Origin: Planctomycetaceae bacterium
Lineage (GTDB): Bacteria; Planctomycetota; Phycisphaerae; Phycisphaerales; SM1A02
Assembly (NCBI GenBank): GCA_947492385.1
Contig: CANLMX010000011.1
Location: 1 to 53,592 of the forward strand
Direction of reading: 5' to 3'
DNA length: 53,592 nucleotides
Shown: piece after piece, positions 1 to 8,143 of the stretch
How positions within the stretch are numbered: the first letter of the stretch is position 1
Layout of the letters: every line of letters begins with the position of its first letter
The notes under the pieces: generated by a model
Databases searched by the model: none
What the model saw: the letters and a program-made list of their open reading frames with translations, nothing else
Told to the model about the DNA's origin: nothing
Made by a program: the position numbers and the translations under genes

Positions 1-888
1 ACGCTCGACCAGGTCGAGCAGCCCACGGACAACAACCAGTGGTTCATGTACGGCGAGGGCATCACCGCCGGCGACGTGTGGGTCGAGTGGAGCGACCAGC
101 GCACGGGCATCATCGGCGGCCGGTTCACCGCGCCGTTCGGCATCGCGCCACTGGTGCTTCCCGGCGTGTTCGACACGAACTTCGTGAACAACTACAGCTT
201 CGGCGGCCTCATGGGCGGCCTCGGCACCCTGTCGACCGGCGACGAAGGCGGCGGTATCCACGCGCTGAACGCGGCGTTCTTCGGCGTGGACACCACGTTC
301 CTGGCCGACGGCATCTTCGCCTCGCCTGCGACGCCCTCGGGCCCCGGCACCGGCGGCGGCGTCGACAGCTGGATGATCGGGTACTCGGGCGTGAACATCC
401 CGCTGCTCTTCCCGACCCTCCAGGTGAACGTGGCGTACATCAACTTCGGCGACGGCGTGGGCGCGCCCGCGCAGCAGCAGGGCTTCGACGCCGGCTTCTA
501 CTGGCAGTACGTGATCGACAACGACGGCACCGACACGCTCGACGCGAAGTACTGGTCGATCGGGCCGCTGTTCGAGTACGTGCGCTTCTGGAACACCAAC
601 GGCGTCGCGGATGCGGACGCCGAGTACTACACGTTCGGCCTGATCACGAACTACGGCAACTGGCAGGCCGATGCCACGCTCGGGTGGCAGAACCTCGACA
701 CCCCGGGATCGCCCGCGCAGGACAACTTCCTGTTCACGGCGAACGTGGGCTACAACTTCTTTGGTCCGCAGTCGCTGCTCCAGGTGGGCTACGCCTACCA
801 GGAGGTGGCGGGCGTCGTGGATCACCAGGTGGGCATGCAGGTCAACTTCCCGATCAACGCGCTGGAGTACTTCCCGCTCTGGCAGTGA
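1..888 (+). CDS. Outer-membrane porin-like beta-barrel protein (5' truncated)
   Basis: The frame is open from base 1 and ends with TGA at 886-888, so the N-terminus and signal peptide lie outside the window. The visible 295 residues are rich in Gly, Asn, Tyr, Phe and Trp. They alternate polar and hydrophobic residues in short stretches, as in outer-membrane beta-strands (for example YYTFGLITNYGNWQ and LLQVGYAYQEVAG). The protein ends in an aromatic-rich segment, EYFPLWQ, suited to recognition by the BAM complex. There are no Cys residues and no recognisable catalytic motif. A passive channel such as a carbohydrate- or general-porin homologue is the likeliest role, but the substrate cannot be read from sequence. 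The gene is followed by a strong intrinsic terminator and is therefore separate from the efflux operon downstream. Confidence 0.7.
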   Translation, partial: TLDQVEQPTDNNQWFMYGEGITAGDVWVEWSDQRTGIIGGRFTAPFGIAPLVLPGVFDTNFVNNYSFGGLMGGLGTLSTGDEGGGIHALNAAFFGVDTTFLADGIFASPATPSGPGTGGGVDSWMIGYSGVNIPLLFPTLQVNVAYINFGDGVGAPAQQQGFDAGFYWQYVIDNDGTDTLDAKYWSIGPLFEYVRFWNTNGVADADAEYYTFGLITNYGNWQADATLGWQNLDTPGSPAQDNFLFTANVGYNFFGPQSLLQVGYAYQEVAGVVDHQVGMQVNFPINALEYFPLWQ

Positions 889-929
889 CGGTTCGCGGAC
901 CCGCGAAGCGCCTCGTTCGACGATCACCC

Positions 930-960
930 TGCCCGCCCGGCACCCGCCGGGCGGGCATTT
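930..960 (+). terminator. Intrinsic terminator after the porin-like gene
   Basis: A perfect 12-bp stem (930-941 paired with 946-957) encloses the 4-nt loop ACCC and is followed by TTTCGCTT. It lies 41 nt past the porin stop codon and just before the next promoter. Confidence 0.8.
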
Positions 961-963
961 CGC

Positions 964-992
964 TTGCGCATGGGCCAGACGCGGCTTACAAT
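964..992 (+). promoter_or_regulatory. Sigma-70-type promoter TTGCGC-N17-TACAAT, leaderless start
   Basis: The -35 TTGCGC (964-969) and -10 TACAAT (987-992) are separated by exactly 17 nt. The GTG at 999 begins only 6 nt after the -10, at the expected +1, so the mRNA should lack a 5' leader. This is the best-formed promoter in the window and drives the efflux operon. Confidence 0.7.
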
Positions 993-998
993 CCCCTC

Positions 999-1478
999 GT
1001 GCGGATCGCCCCCGCCCATCGCCTGTTGGCCGCGTTCCTGGCGCTCTGGCTGCCGTTCTGCTGCTGCCAGGCACGGGCGGCGGCGCGCACCGTGGTGCAC
1101 GCGGTGCATGGCGAGGCACAGGCCACGGCATGCGACCGCAGCGAGCTGCCGCCGTGCTGCCGGGACGAGGGCGCCCCCGCCGGTGATTCCTGCTGCGGCG
1201 GCGACGAGGACGACGGCCCCGGGGGCGAGCCCGGCGGTTCCGCCCCGTGCGGCGACTGCGCCGCGTGCCATTCGGTCAAGGTGAAGGCGATCGCTCCGGA
1301 TGCACCGCCGGTGGAACGTGATTCCATCGGCACCGTCGATGCCACCCTCTGCGCGTTGCCGGCCTCCGAAGCCGCGCCTGCAGAGGCCTCGGGCCAGGCA
1401 TGGCCGCACGCGAACGCGCCGCCCTGGCGACCGGGCGGGCGCACGGCCCTCAGGCTCCACGCACGCCTGGTGATCTGA
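999..1478 (+). CDS. Cys-rich exported protein at head of efflux operon
   Basis: A 159-residue protein with an N-terminal signal-like hydrophobic segment (about residues 9-26, ending FCCCQARAAA). The mature part is rich in Cys, with pairs CC, CC and a C-x2-C-x2-CH cluster written CGDCAACH. That cluster contains CAACH, which matches the CxxCH heme c attachment motif, although metal binding by the Cys residues is at least as likely. Gly/Asp/Pro-rich linkers surround the cluster. The GTG start is chosen because it sits at the predicted transcription start. No family is recognised with certainty; the layout resembles small metal-stress proteins found beside heavy-metal efflux genes. A Shine-Dalgarno-led channel gene follows after 67 nt. 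A role as a periplasmic metal chaperone or sensor is inference from context. Confidence 0.6.
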   Translation: MRIAPAHRLLAAFLALWLPFCCCQARAAARTVVHAVHGEAQATACDRSELPPCCRDEGAPAGDSCCGGDEDDGPGGEPGGSAPCGDCAACHSVKVKAIAPDAPPVERDSIGTVDATLCALPASEAAPAEASGQAWPHANAPPWRPGGRTALRLHARLVI

Positions 1479-1545
1479 TTCCCGTCGGACGATTCGCTCG
1501 AGCACGGCGCGCGCCGTGCCGCGGTCACGTCGACGGAGGATCACG

Positions 1546-3051
1546 ATGGCACGACAACCACGAACCCTGGCGAAGGCGGCGATCGCCGCGCTCGCGGCGC
1601 TGGCCGCTTGGGGCTGCACCGCGGCGCCCGGCCCGACCCTGGCGGAGGCCGTTCCCGACCTCGACGCGCGCGTCGGGCACGGCGAGGGCGCCTTCGAGCA
1701 CGCGCACGAACTGCCGTGGGATGTCCGCGACGAACGATGGGACGGCACGAGCCCGCTCGACGCGCGCACGGCGGTGGACCTGGCGCTGGCCGGCAACCGC
1801 GCGCTGCGGCGCGTCGTGGCCGAGGTTGAGCGCCGCAGGGCCTGGACGCAGGATGCGCAGCTGGCACCGAACCCCGTGGTGAACGTGGCGGGCGGGATCC
1901 CCGTGGACATGGGCGTCGTCCCGGTGCTCGCCATGGTCGGTCAGCAGGTCGACTGGCTCTGGAAGCGCGACGCGATCGTCGGCGAGGCCGATGCGCAGCT
2001 TCGCGCGCTGCTCTTCGAGGCCGCGGCGATGGCGGTGTCGACCGTGGCCGAGGCACGCTCCGCATACGTCGCGACCGCCGGCGCGATCGAGGTCGAGTCG
2101 CTGGCCCGGCGAGACGTCGAGGTCGCGGCCCGGATCCTGGCGGCGACCCAGGCCGCCTTCGATGCCGGCGACGCGACGGCGGCGGCGGTGAACGAGGCCC
2201 GCATGAACGCGGCGGAGGCGCAGAACCGGGCAATGGAAGCTTCGCTGGACCTCGTCGTGCAGAAGACGCGCCTGCTCGAGGCGATGGGGCGCGGCGCGGA
2301 CGGGTTGGGGTGGGCCACCGCCGACGTCAGCGCGCGGGCCGCACGCGAGGCGTGCGGGGTGACGCCGCCCGATTCGCTCGACGACGACGCGCTGCGGTCG
2401 CTCGTGCGCTCGCGGAGGCTCGACCTGCGCGCGGCCGAGGCGCGCGTCGAGGGCGCGGAGGCGCGCGTGGCACTCGCGCGACTCGCACGGCTTCCGGCCG
2501 TCATGCTCGGTGCCGGATGGGAACGCGATATGGAGGACGACTCGGCGGTGATGCTGCAGGCCCAGGTCACCGTCCCGATCTTCAACGACGGTCGCTTCCG
2601 CGTCGCCGCGGCCGAGCGCGACCTCGAGATCGCCCGCCTCGACGCCGACGCCACGTGGCAGCGGGCGGTCATCGATGCACGGCGCGCACTCGAGCGTGTC
2701 GCGGCGGCGGAACACCACGAAGCGACGCTCCGCGGGATGACGCTCGCGTCATTCGAGGGAAACCGCCGGATCCTGCGCGCCGCCGTCGAGGCGGGTGACC
2801 GGCCCGCGGTCCAGCTCTGGCGGAGCGAACACCAGGAGAACCACATCCGGATCCAGCTCGCGCGCGCGGAGCGCGACCGCGCGCTCGCGGCGCTCGGGTT
2901 CGAACAGGCACTGGCAGGCGCCCGGCTTCCGGCCATGCAGGGTGGCGGGCTTCCCGCGCTCGACGGCGGCGGGATGGGCATGAGCGGCGCCGGCGGCGGG
3001 CTCGGCCCAATCCAGACGTTCGACTTCGCCTCGATGGAGACCATGCAATGA
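1546..3051 (+). CDS. TolC-family outer-membrane efflux lipoprotein
   Basis: 501 residues, likely the outer-membrane channel of the tripartite pump encoded by this operon. The ATG at 1546 is preceded by GGAGGA with 5-nt spacing, which decides the start over an upstream in-frame GTG. The N-terminus is a hydrophobic signal ending AALAAWGC, an imperfect lipobox (Trp at -2) that probably places a lipid on Cys24. The rest is Ala/Arg/Glu-rich alpha-helical sequence in two similar halves typical of outer-membrane efflux proteins. It includes the recurrent pattern where a helix preceding VPIFNDGRFRVAAAERDLEIA starts the second hairpin. The C-terminus is a Gly/Met-rich tail (QGGGLPALDGGGMGMSGAG), which could contact soft metals; Met-rich tails occur in some copper-efflux channels. 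The stop overlaps the next ATG (ATGA), indicating translational coupling. Confidence 0.85.
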   Translation: MARQPRTLAKAAIAALAALAAWGCTAAPGPTLAEAVPDLDARVGHGEGAFEHAHELPWDVRDERWDGTSPLDARTAVDLALAGNRALRRVVAEVERRRAWTQDAQLAPNPVVNVAGGIPVDMGVVPVLAMVGQQVDWLWKRDAIVGEADAQLRALLFEAAAMAVSTVAEARSAYVATAGAIEVESLARRDVEVAARILAATQAAFDAGDATAAAVNEARMNAAEAQNRAMEASLDLVVQKTRLLEAMGRGADGLGWATADVSARAAREACGVTPPDSLDDDALRSLVRSRRLDLRAAEARVEGAEARVALARLARLPAVMLGAGWERDMEDDSAVMLQAQVTVPIFNDGRFRVAAAERDLEIARLDADATWQRAVIDARRALERVAAAEHHEATLRGMTLASFEGNRRILRAAVEAGDRPAVQLWRSEHQENHIRIQLARAERDRALAALGFEQALAGARLPAMQGGGLPALDGGGMGMSGAGGGLGPIQTFDFASMETMQ

Positions 3052-4277
3052 GCTCGATCCCCATGCCGCCGCGCAACATCGCCACGCGCGTGCTGCTTCC
3101 GCTGGTCCTCATCGGTGCGGCCGCCGCGCTGCTGGCCATCACGGGTTGGCACGCCGTGGTGCCGCTCCCCGAGGCGCACGTGCTGCCGGTGCTGACCCGC
3201 GAGACACGGGTCGACGCCGCCTCGGTCGCGGCCGAGGGCACGCCCGTGCAGGCACCGGGCTGGGTCGAGCCCGCGCCGTATGCCGCGGGCGTCCGCGCGC
3301 TGACGCCGGGCGTCGTGCGCGAGGTGCGCGCGCTCGAAGGCCAGCACGTGGAGGCAGGCGAGGTCATGGCCACGCTCTTCGACGAGGAGCAGCGGATTGC
3401 CGTGGCACAGGCCGAGGCCGCGCACGCCGAGGCACGCGCACGTCGTGACGAGATGGACGACGAGCTCGCGCGCAAGCGGAAGATCGTCGCCGATGGCGCG
3501 GCGAGCGTCGGCGAGGTGGCGCGCCTCGCGCGCCGGGTCGAGGCGATGGATGCGTCGGTGAAGGCCGCGGAGGCCGCCCTCGCGATGGCGCGGCTCACGC
3601 TCGAGCGGACGTCGGTGCGGGCACCGTCGGCCGGCACCGTGATGGCCCGCCGTGCAACGCCCGGCGGTGCGGTGGGCATGGCCGACGCCATGCCGCTCTT
3701 CGAGCTGTACGACCCGGCCCATCTGCAGGTGCGGGCCGACGTTCCGCTGGCGGAGGTCGGCTCCGTCGGAACGGGGGACCGCGCCGAGGTTCGGGTGGAC
3801 GCATTCCCCGACCGCACGATGCGCGGCGAGGTGACGCGCTTCGTGCACCTGGCGGACGTCGCGAAGAACACGGTGCAGGTGAAGGTCCGGCTCGACGATC
3901 CCGTCGCGGGCCTGAAGCCCGACATGCTGGCCCGCGTGCGGATCTTCCCGCGCGGCGGCACGACCGCGGGCGAGCCCGCACGCACGGCGACCCGGAGCAC
4001 GACGTGGGCGCGCACCGAGTGCATCGCGGGCGCGCCGGGCAGCGAGCGCGTGCGCGTGGTGGCCGGGATCGACGGCGGGCGCGGGACCGTCGAGGAGCGT
4101 GCCGTGCGGGTTTCGGGCGCCGCGACCGGCGGCTGGGTGCCCGTGTCCGAGGGCCTGCGCGCGAGCGACCTCCTGCTGCGCACGGACGACCCGATCGGGG
4201 TGGGCGCGCGCGTGCGCGTGTTGGACGACTGGCGCGAGGCCGCGGACCGGAAGGAGGCCAGCCATGGCGGCGATTGA
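3048..4277 (+). CDS. HlyD/MacA-type periplasmic adaptor (membrane-fusion protein)
   Basis: 409 residues. One transmembrane segment near residues 14-34 anchors the protein in the inner membrane. It is followed by a lipoyl-like half-motif (about 75-110, VREVRALEGQHVEAGEVMATL), an Ala/Glu/Arg-rich coiled-coil hairpin (about 115-190), the second lipoyl half (SVRAPSAGTVMARRATPGGAVG) and a beta-barrel region (ADVPLAEVGSVGTGDRAEVRV). This order is that of adaptors linking an inner-membrane transporter to a TolC channel. The start overlaps the channel stop by 4 nt, and the 3' end overlaps the ATPase gene by 14 nt. It should dock the ATPase/permease complex encoded downstream to the channel upstream. 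Confidence 0.88.
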   Translation: MSSIPMPPRNIATRVLLPLVLIGAAAALLAITGWHAVVPLPEAHVLPVLTRETRVDAASVAAEGTPVQAPGWVEPAPYAAGVRALTPGVVREVRALEGQHVEAGEVMATLFDEEQRIAVAQAEAAHAEARARRDEMDDELARKRKIVADGAASVGEVARLARRVEAMDASVKAAEAALAMARLTLERTSVRAPSAGTVMARRATPGGAVGMADAMPLFELYDPAHLQVRADVPLAEVGSVGTGDRAEVRVDAFPDRTMRGEVTRFVHLADVAKNTVQVKVRLDDPVAGLKPDMLARVRIFPRGGTTAGEPARTATRSTTWARTECIAGAPGSERVRVVAGIDGGRGTVEERAVRVSGAATGGWVPVSEGLRASDLLLRTDDPIGVGARVRVLDDWREAADRKEASHGGD

Positions 4278-4962
4278 GTGCCGTGCGCTTCGCAAGGACT
4301 ACCGACGCGGCGACGAGGTGATCCACACGCTCATGGACGTCGACCTCTCGATCGACGCAGGCGGCTTCGTCGCGCTCATGGGCCCGTCGGGATCCGGCAA
4401 GACCACGCTCCTCAACCTGCTCGCCGGCATCGACCGGCCCACCGCGGGGTCGATCGCGGTCGACGGGACCGAGATCACGCGGCTCGGCCGCGGCGCGCTG
4501 GCGGCCTGGCGCAGCGGGACCGTCGGCTACGTCTTCCAGCTCTACAACCTCGTTCCGGTGCTCACCGCGTACGAGAACGTCGAGCTCCCGCTCTTGCTCC
4601 ATCCGCTCACGCGCGCCGAACGGCACCGGCGCGTGTCCGAGGCGCTCGAACTGGTCGGTCTTGCCGCGCGCCATTCGCACCTCCCGCGGCAGCTGTCGGG
4701 CGGCCAGGAACAGCGCGTCGCGATCGCCCGCGCCATCGTGACGCGCCCGCGCCTGCTGCTTGCGGACGAGCCCACCGGCGACCTCGATCGCGAGAGCGCC
4801 GCCCAGGTGATGGACCTGCTTGCGCGGCTCAATCGCGAACTCGGCCAGACCATCGTGATGGTGACGCACGACCCGGCAACCGCCCTGCGCGCCCTGCGCA
4901 CGGTGCACCTGGAGAAGGGCTCGATCGTCGACGCCACCGTGAGAGCGGAGGCCGCGCCGTGA
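4264..4962 (+). CDS. ABC transporter ATPase, MacB/LolD-like
   Basis: 232 residues forming a stand-alone nucleotide-binding domain. Walker A is GPSGSGKTT, the Q-loop is VFQLYNLVP, the ABC signature is LSGGQEQR, and Walker B is LLLADEPTGDLD with a switch His in VMVTHD. The DEPTGDLD sequence and the short length are typical of the LolD/MacB/FtsE group, which power FtsX-type permeases. The ATG at 4264 follows AAGGAGG. The 3' end overlaps the permease start as GTGA. It probably energises the two separate permeases encoded next. Confidence 0.93.
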   Translation: MAAIECRALRKDYRRGDEVIHTLMDVDLSIDAGGFVALMGPSGSGKTTLLNLLAGIDRPTAGSIAVDGTEITRLGRGALAAWRSGTVGYVFQLYNLVPVLTAYENVELPLLLHPLTRAERHRRVSEALELVGLAARHSHLPRQLSGGQEQRVAIARAIVTRPRLLLADEPTGDLDRESAAQVMDLLARLNRELGQTIVMVTHDPATALRALRTVHLEKGSIVDATVRAEAAP

Positions 4963-6119
4963 GCACGCTCCTCCGCACGGTCCCCTACGTCTGGCGCAAC
5001 CTCGTCCGCCGACCATTGCGCACCGGTCTCACCGTGGCGGGCATCGCAGTCGCGACGTTCCTCTTCTCGTTCGTCGAGAGCATGCGGGACGGCGTGCGGC
5101 GCGCGACCGAGGCCGGTGCCTCGGAGACGACGCTCGTCGTGTATCGCCAGAACCGCTTCTGCCCGTTCGCCAGCCAGCTTCCCCAGAGCTACGCATCGAC
5201 CATCGCGCGCATCCCGGGCGTCCGCAGCGCCGTCCCAATCAAGATCGTGGTGAACAATTGCCGGGCCTCGCTCGACGTCGTGACATTCCGTGGCGTGCCG
5301 GAGGAGGGATTCATCGAAGGCAAGATGCGCACGGTGCGCATGGTCGAGGGGAGCCTGGACGCATGGAAGTCGCGCGGCGATGCCGCGTTGGTCGGCGCCG
5401 CGCTCGCCGAACGGCGCCGTCTCCGGCCGGGCGACCGATTCACCGCAGCCGGGGTGAGCACCTGGATCGCAGGCATCTTCGAGAGCCCGGACGTCCAGGA
5501 CCGGAACGTGGCGTACGTCCACCTGCCGTTCCTGCAGGAGTCAGCGCAGCGCGGCGGCACGGGCGGCATCGTGACGCAGTTCAACGTCGAGGTCGAGGAC
5601 CACGCATCGCTCGAGCCGGTGGCGGCGGCGATCGATGCCGCGTTCGCGTCCGACCAGTTCCCGACCACCACGCGTCCGGAGTCCGCGTTCGTGGCGCGCG
5701 CCGCGCGCGACGTGTTGGCGATCGTCGGCTTCGCGTCGGTGGTCGGATGGGCAAGCCTCGCCGCGGTGTTCGCCCTCATCGCCAACGCGATCGCCCTGGC
5801 CGTGCGCGACCGCGTGCGCGACCACGCGATCCTCCAGACCCTGGGCTTCACCGGCGGGACGCTCGCATGGACCGTGATGCTGGAGGCCACCATGCTCGGA
5901 CTCTCGGGCGGGGCCATCGGCGCGGCCGGGGCATACGGCGTCCTTCGCGCCGCGGGCATCAACTTCACGATGGAAGGCGTCTCGATCGAGGTGACCTCGG
6001 GCACGGCCGTCGCGGTGGCCGCGATCGGGATCGCGGCGCTCCTCGGCGCGGTCGCAGGCGCCGCCCCGGCGTGGGGCGCGGCGCGGCGCGAGATCGTCCA
6101 AGGGCTGAGGGCAGGTTGA
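4959..6119 (+). CDS. FtsX/MacB-type ABC permease 1
   Basis: 386 residues beginning at GTG 4959, which overlaps the ATPase stop. The order is one transmembrane helix (about residues 18-38), a periplasmic domain of about 200 residues (MacB_PCD-like), and three C-terminal helices (around 245-275, 295-325 and 345-370). This is the standard FtsX fold of mechanotransmitting ABC systems. The periplasmic domain carries isolated Cys residues (RFCPF, NNCRA). Permeases of this class do not move substrate through the membrane; they transmit ATP-driven motion to the periplasmic adaptor and channel. It probably forms a heterodimer with the product of the next gene. Confidence 0.85.
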   Translation: MSTLLRTVPYVWRNLVRRPLRTGLTVAGIAVATFLFSFVESMRDGVRRATEAGASETTLVVYRQNRFCPFASQLPQSYASTIARIPGVRSAVPIKIVVNNCRASLDVVTFRGVPEEGFIEGKMRTVRMVEGSLDAWKSRGDAALVGAALAERRRLRPGDRFTAAGVSTWIAGIFESPDVQDRNVAYVHLPFLQESAQRGGTGGIVTQFNVEVEDHASLEPVAAAIDAAFASDQFPTTTRPESAFVARAARDVLAIVGFASVVGWASLAAVFALIANAIALAVRDRVRDHAILQTLGFTGGTLAWTVMLEATMLGLSGGAIGAAGAYGVLRAAGINFTMEGVSIEVTSGTAVAVAAIGIAALLGAVAGAAPAWGAARREIVQGLRAG

Positions 6120-6123
6120 GGCG

Positions 6124-7326
6124 ATGATCGTGCGATTCCTCCCGTTCACCTACGCCGCGCGAAACCTCGGCCGAAGCAAGGCCCGGCTCGCGATGTCGGT
6201 CGGCGGCGCGATGCTGGTGGCGCTGCTCGCCATGGGCGGCACCGCGTTCGTCCTCGGCATGGACGGCGCGCTGCGGGCGAGCGGCATCGACCGCAACGTG
6301 GTGCTCCTGGGCGCGGGAAGCGAGGAGAGCGCCGAACGCAGCGAGATCGCGGCCGCAACCCCGGGGATCGTGGTGGCGAGCCTGCGGGGCATCGCCGCGA
6401 TCGACGGGATCCCGCTCGCAAGCCCGGAGGTGAACGTGGCGCTCACGGTTGACGCACGCGGGGCCGGCCGGGACGAGCCCGACGCCGGCGGCCTGGTGCG
6501 CGGCATCACGCCAACCGCCTTCCTTGTCCACCCGCAGGTGCGGATCCGCGCAGGCCGTACGCCCACCGCCGGGTCCGACGAGGTGATGCTTGGCCGGAGC
6601 GCGGCCCGTGCCGCTGGGTTCGACGACGCCGCGCTCGCGCGCATGCTCGACGCCGGCACCGAACCGCCGCAGGTGCGCATCGACGGCCGGGCGTGCCGCA
6701 TCGTCGGGCTCTTCGATGCGCCGGGAACCGTAATGGACGGCGAGGCATGGATGCCGCTCACCGACGTGCTGGTGCTCACCCGCCGCGAGACGGTCTCGGC
6801 GGTCGTGCTGACGCTGGCCCCCGGCGCAACCGTCGGACAGGTCGACGCGTTCGCGCAGCGCCGCATCGATCTCGAATTGAGCGCGATCCACGAGCCCGAG
6901 TACTACGCCGTCCAGGGCGCGTTCTTCCGACCCGTGCAGGTGATGGTCGCGGCGAGTGCGGGGCTGGTGGCCCTTGGGGCGCTGCTGGGCGGCCTGAACA
7001 CCATGTACGGGGCCTTTGCCAGCCGCGTGCGTGAACTCGCGATGCTGCAGGTGCTCGGCTACGGCCGGATCGCGGTGGTTGCGAGCATGGCGCAGGAGGC
7101 GCTGATCGCGACGATGGCCGGCGCACTTGCGGCCGCCGCGCTTGCCGCCGCGTTCCTCGACGGGATCGCGATCCACTTCTCGATGGGCACCTTCGCGCTC
7201 GTCGTCGACGAGCGCACCGTCGCCGTCGGGCTTGCCGCCGGGCTGATCACGGGGATCGCGGGATGCATGGCACCCGCGGTCCATTGCCTTCGAATGCCGA
7301 TACCCTCCGCCCTGAAGGCGGATTGA
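6124..7326 (+). CDS. FtsX/MacB-type ABC permease 2
   Basis: 400 residues, four nucleotides after the first permease. The topology is the same: an N-terminal helix (about residues 20-45), a long periplasmic domain, and three C-terminal helices around 275-300, 320-350 and 365-390. Sequence identity with permease 1 is visibly low apart from topology and the motif RVRELAMLQVLGYGR, equivalent to VRDHAILQTLGFTG in permease 1. The two are therefore paralogues that probably pair as a heterodimer rather than a recent duplication. MacB proper fuses ATPase and permease; the split arrangement here is closer to DevCA or LolCDE. Confidence 0.85.
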   Translation: MIVRFLPFTYAARNLGRSKARLAMSVGGAMLVALLAMGGTAFVLGMDGALRASGIDRNVVLLGAGSEESAERSEIAAATPGIVVASLRGIAAIDGIPLASPEVNVALTVDARGAGRDEPDAGGLVRGITPTAFLVHPQVRIRAGRTPTAGSDEVMLGRSAARAAGFDDAALARMLDAGTEPPQVRIDGRACRIVGLFDAPGTVMDGEAWMPLTDVLVLTRRETVSAVVLTLAPGATVGQVDAFAQRRIDLELSAIHEPEYYAVQGAFFRPVQVMVAASAGLVALGALLGGLNTMYGAFASRVRELAMLQVLGYGRIAVVASMAQEALIATMAGALAAAALAAAFLDGIAIHFSMGTFALVVDERTVAVGLAAGLITGIAGCMAPAVHCLRMPIPSALKAD

Positions 7327-7354
7327 CCGCCCGGACGGGCACAGGAGCACCACG

Positions 7355-8038
7355 ATGAATCCGATGCAGTACACGAACGCCCGCCGCACGACCGCCGCAA
7401 CGACCGCGCTGCTCTTCGCGCTCGGCATGACCGCATGCGACAGATCGGGTTCGCCCGGCACCGGCGCCGCCGCATCGAGCGGCGATGCGCATGCCGGGCA
7501 TGACCACGCAGCGCATGGTCATGAAGGCCATGACCACGCTGCGCATCCGGGCGATGCTCGCGGCACGGCATCGGCGTCCAAGGACACCGATGCGCACTCG
7601 ATCTCGCACGTGAAGCTTCCCGACGGGCTCGTGACGCGCGGAGAACCCTCGGGCACGAACGTCGCCGCGTGCAAGGCCTCGGCCAAGCAGGGCGAGACGG
7701 TGACGGTGGTCGGCCGGATCGGCGGAAGCCGCATGCCGTTCGCCAACGACGTCGCCGTCTTCACCATCGTCGACCCTGCGCTCAAGAGCTGCGCCGACGG
7801 CACCGACCCGGACCACTGCAGGACCCCGTGGGACTACTGCTGCGAGGACCGCGAGGCGATGAAGCGCGGCATGGCGACGATCGAGTTCGCCGACGCGCAG
7901 GGCGTGCCGCTGGGCTTCCCCGTCCGGGGTGCGTCAGGCCTGGAGCCCTTGGCGACCGTGGCCGTCACGGGCGTGGTGGTCGAGAAAAACGACGCCGGCC
8001 TCATGGTGGTGCGTGCGACCAAGGTGGTCGTGCGCTGA
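7355..8038 (+). CDS. His/Cys-rich metal-binding-type lipoprotein
   Basis: 227 residues. The signal ends LGMTAC, a usable lipobox, so the protein is likely membrane-anchored in the periplasm. Next comes a His-rich stretch (residues about 46-64, HAGHDHAAHGHEGHDHAAH) encoded by two near-identical 16-bp units 30 bp apart. The folded C-terminal part (about 90-227) reads like an OB-type beta-barrel (VTVVGRIGGSRMPFANDV) and holds a compact Cys cluster: SCADGTDPDHC then TPWDYCCED. I recall the TPWDYCCE signature from uncharacterised planctomycete proteins, but this cannot be checked here. Position at the end of the efflux operon and the ligand-rich composition suggest delivery of soft or transition metal ions to the pump; this is inference. 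AGGAG lies 9 nt before the ATG. Confidence 0.7.
   Translation: MNPMQYTNARRTTAATTALLFALGMTACDRSGSPGTGAAASSGDAHAGHDHAAHGHEGHDHAAHPGDARGTASASKDTDAHSISHVKLPDGLVTRGEPSGTNVAACKASAKQGETVTVVGRIGGSRMPFANDVAVFTIVDPALKSCADGTDPDHCRTPWDYCCEDREAMKRGMATIEFADAQGVPLGFPVRGASGLEPLATVAVTGVVVEKNDAGLMVVRATKVVVR
7501..7546 (+). repeat. Direct repeat coding the His-rich segment
   Basis: Two 16-bp units (7501-7516 and 7531-7546) differ at one base and are 30 bp apart. They encode HDHAAH twice in the lipoprotein at the end of the efflux operon, consistent with local tandem duplication of a metal-ligand segment. Confidence 0.7.
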
Positions 8039-8143
8039 CTTGGTCGCCGAAGGGGCGCAATGGCCGTGTCCCGCGTGCGTTCTGCCCGTGTCCCCGACAC
8101 GGTGGACCCGGCAATGGCCGGAACGAAAGGACCACGAGTCACC

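Noticed and set aside
1941-4295. 784-codon minus-strand frame across the channel and adaptor genes
   Set aside because: It is opposite two well-conserved genes and shows only low-complexity Arg/Ser/Ala translation.
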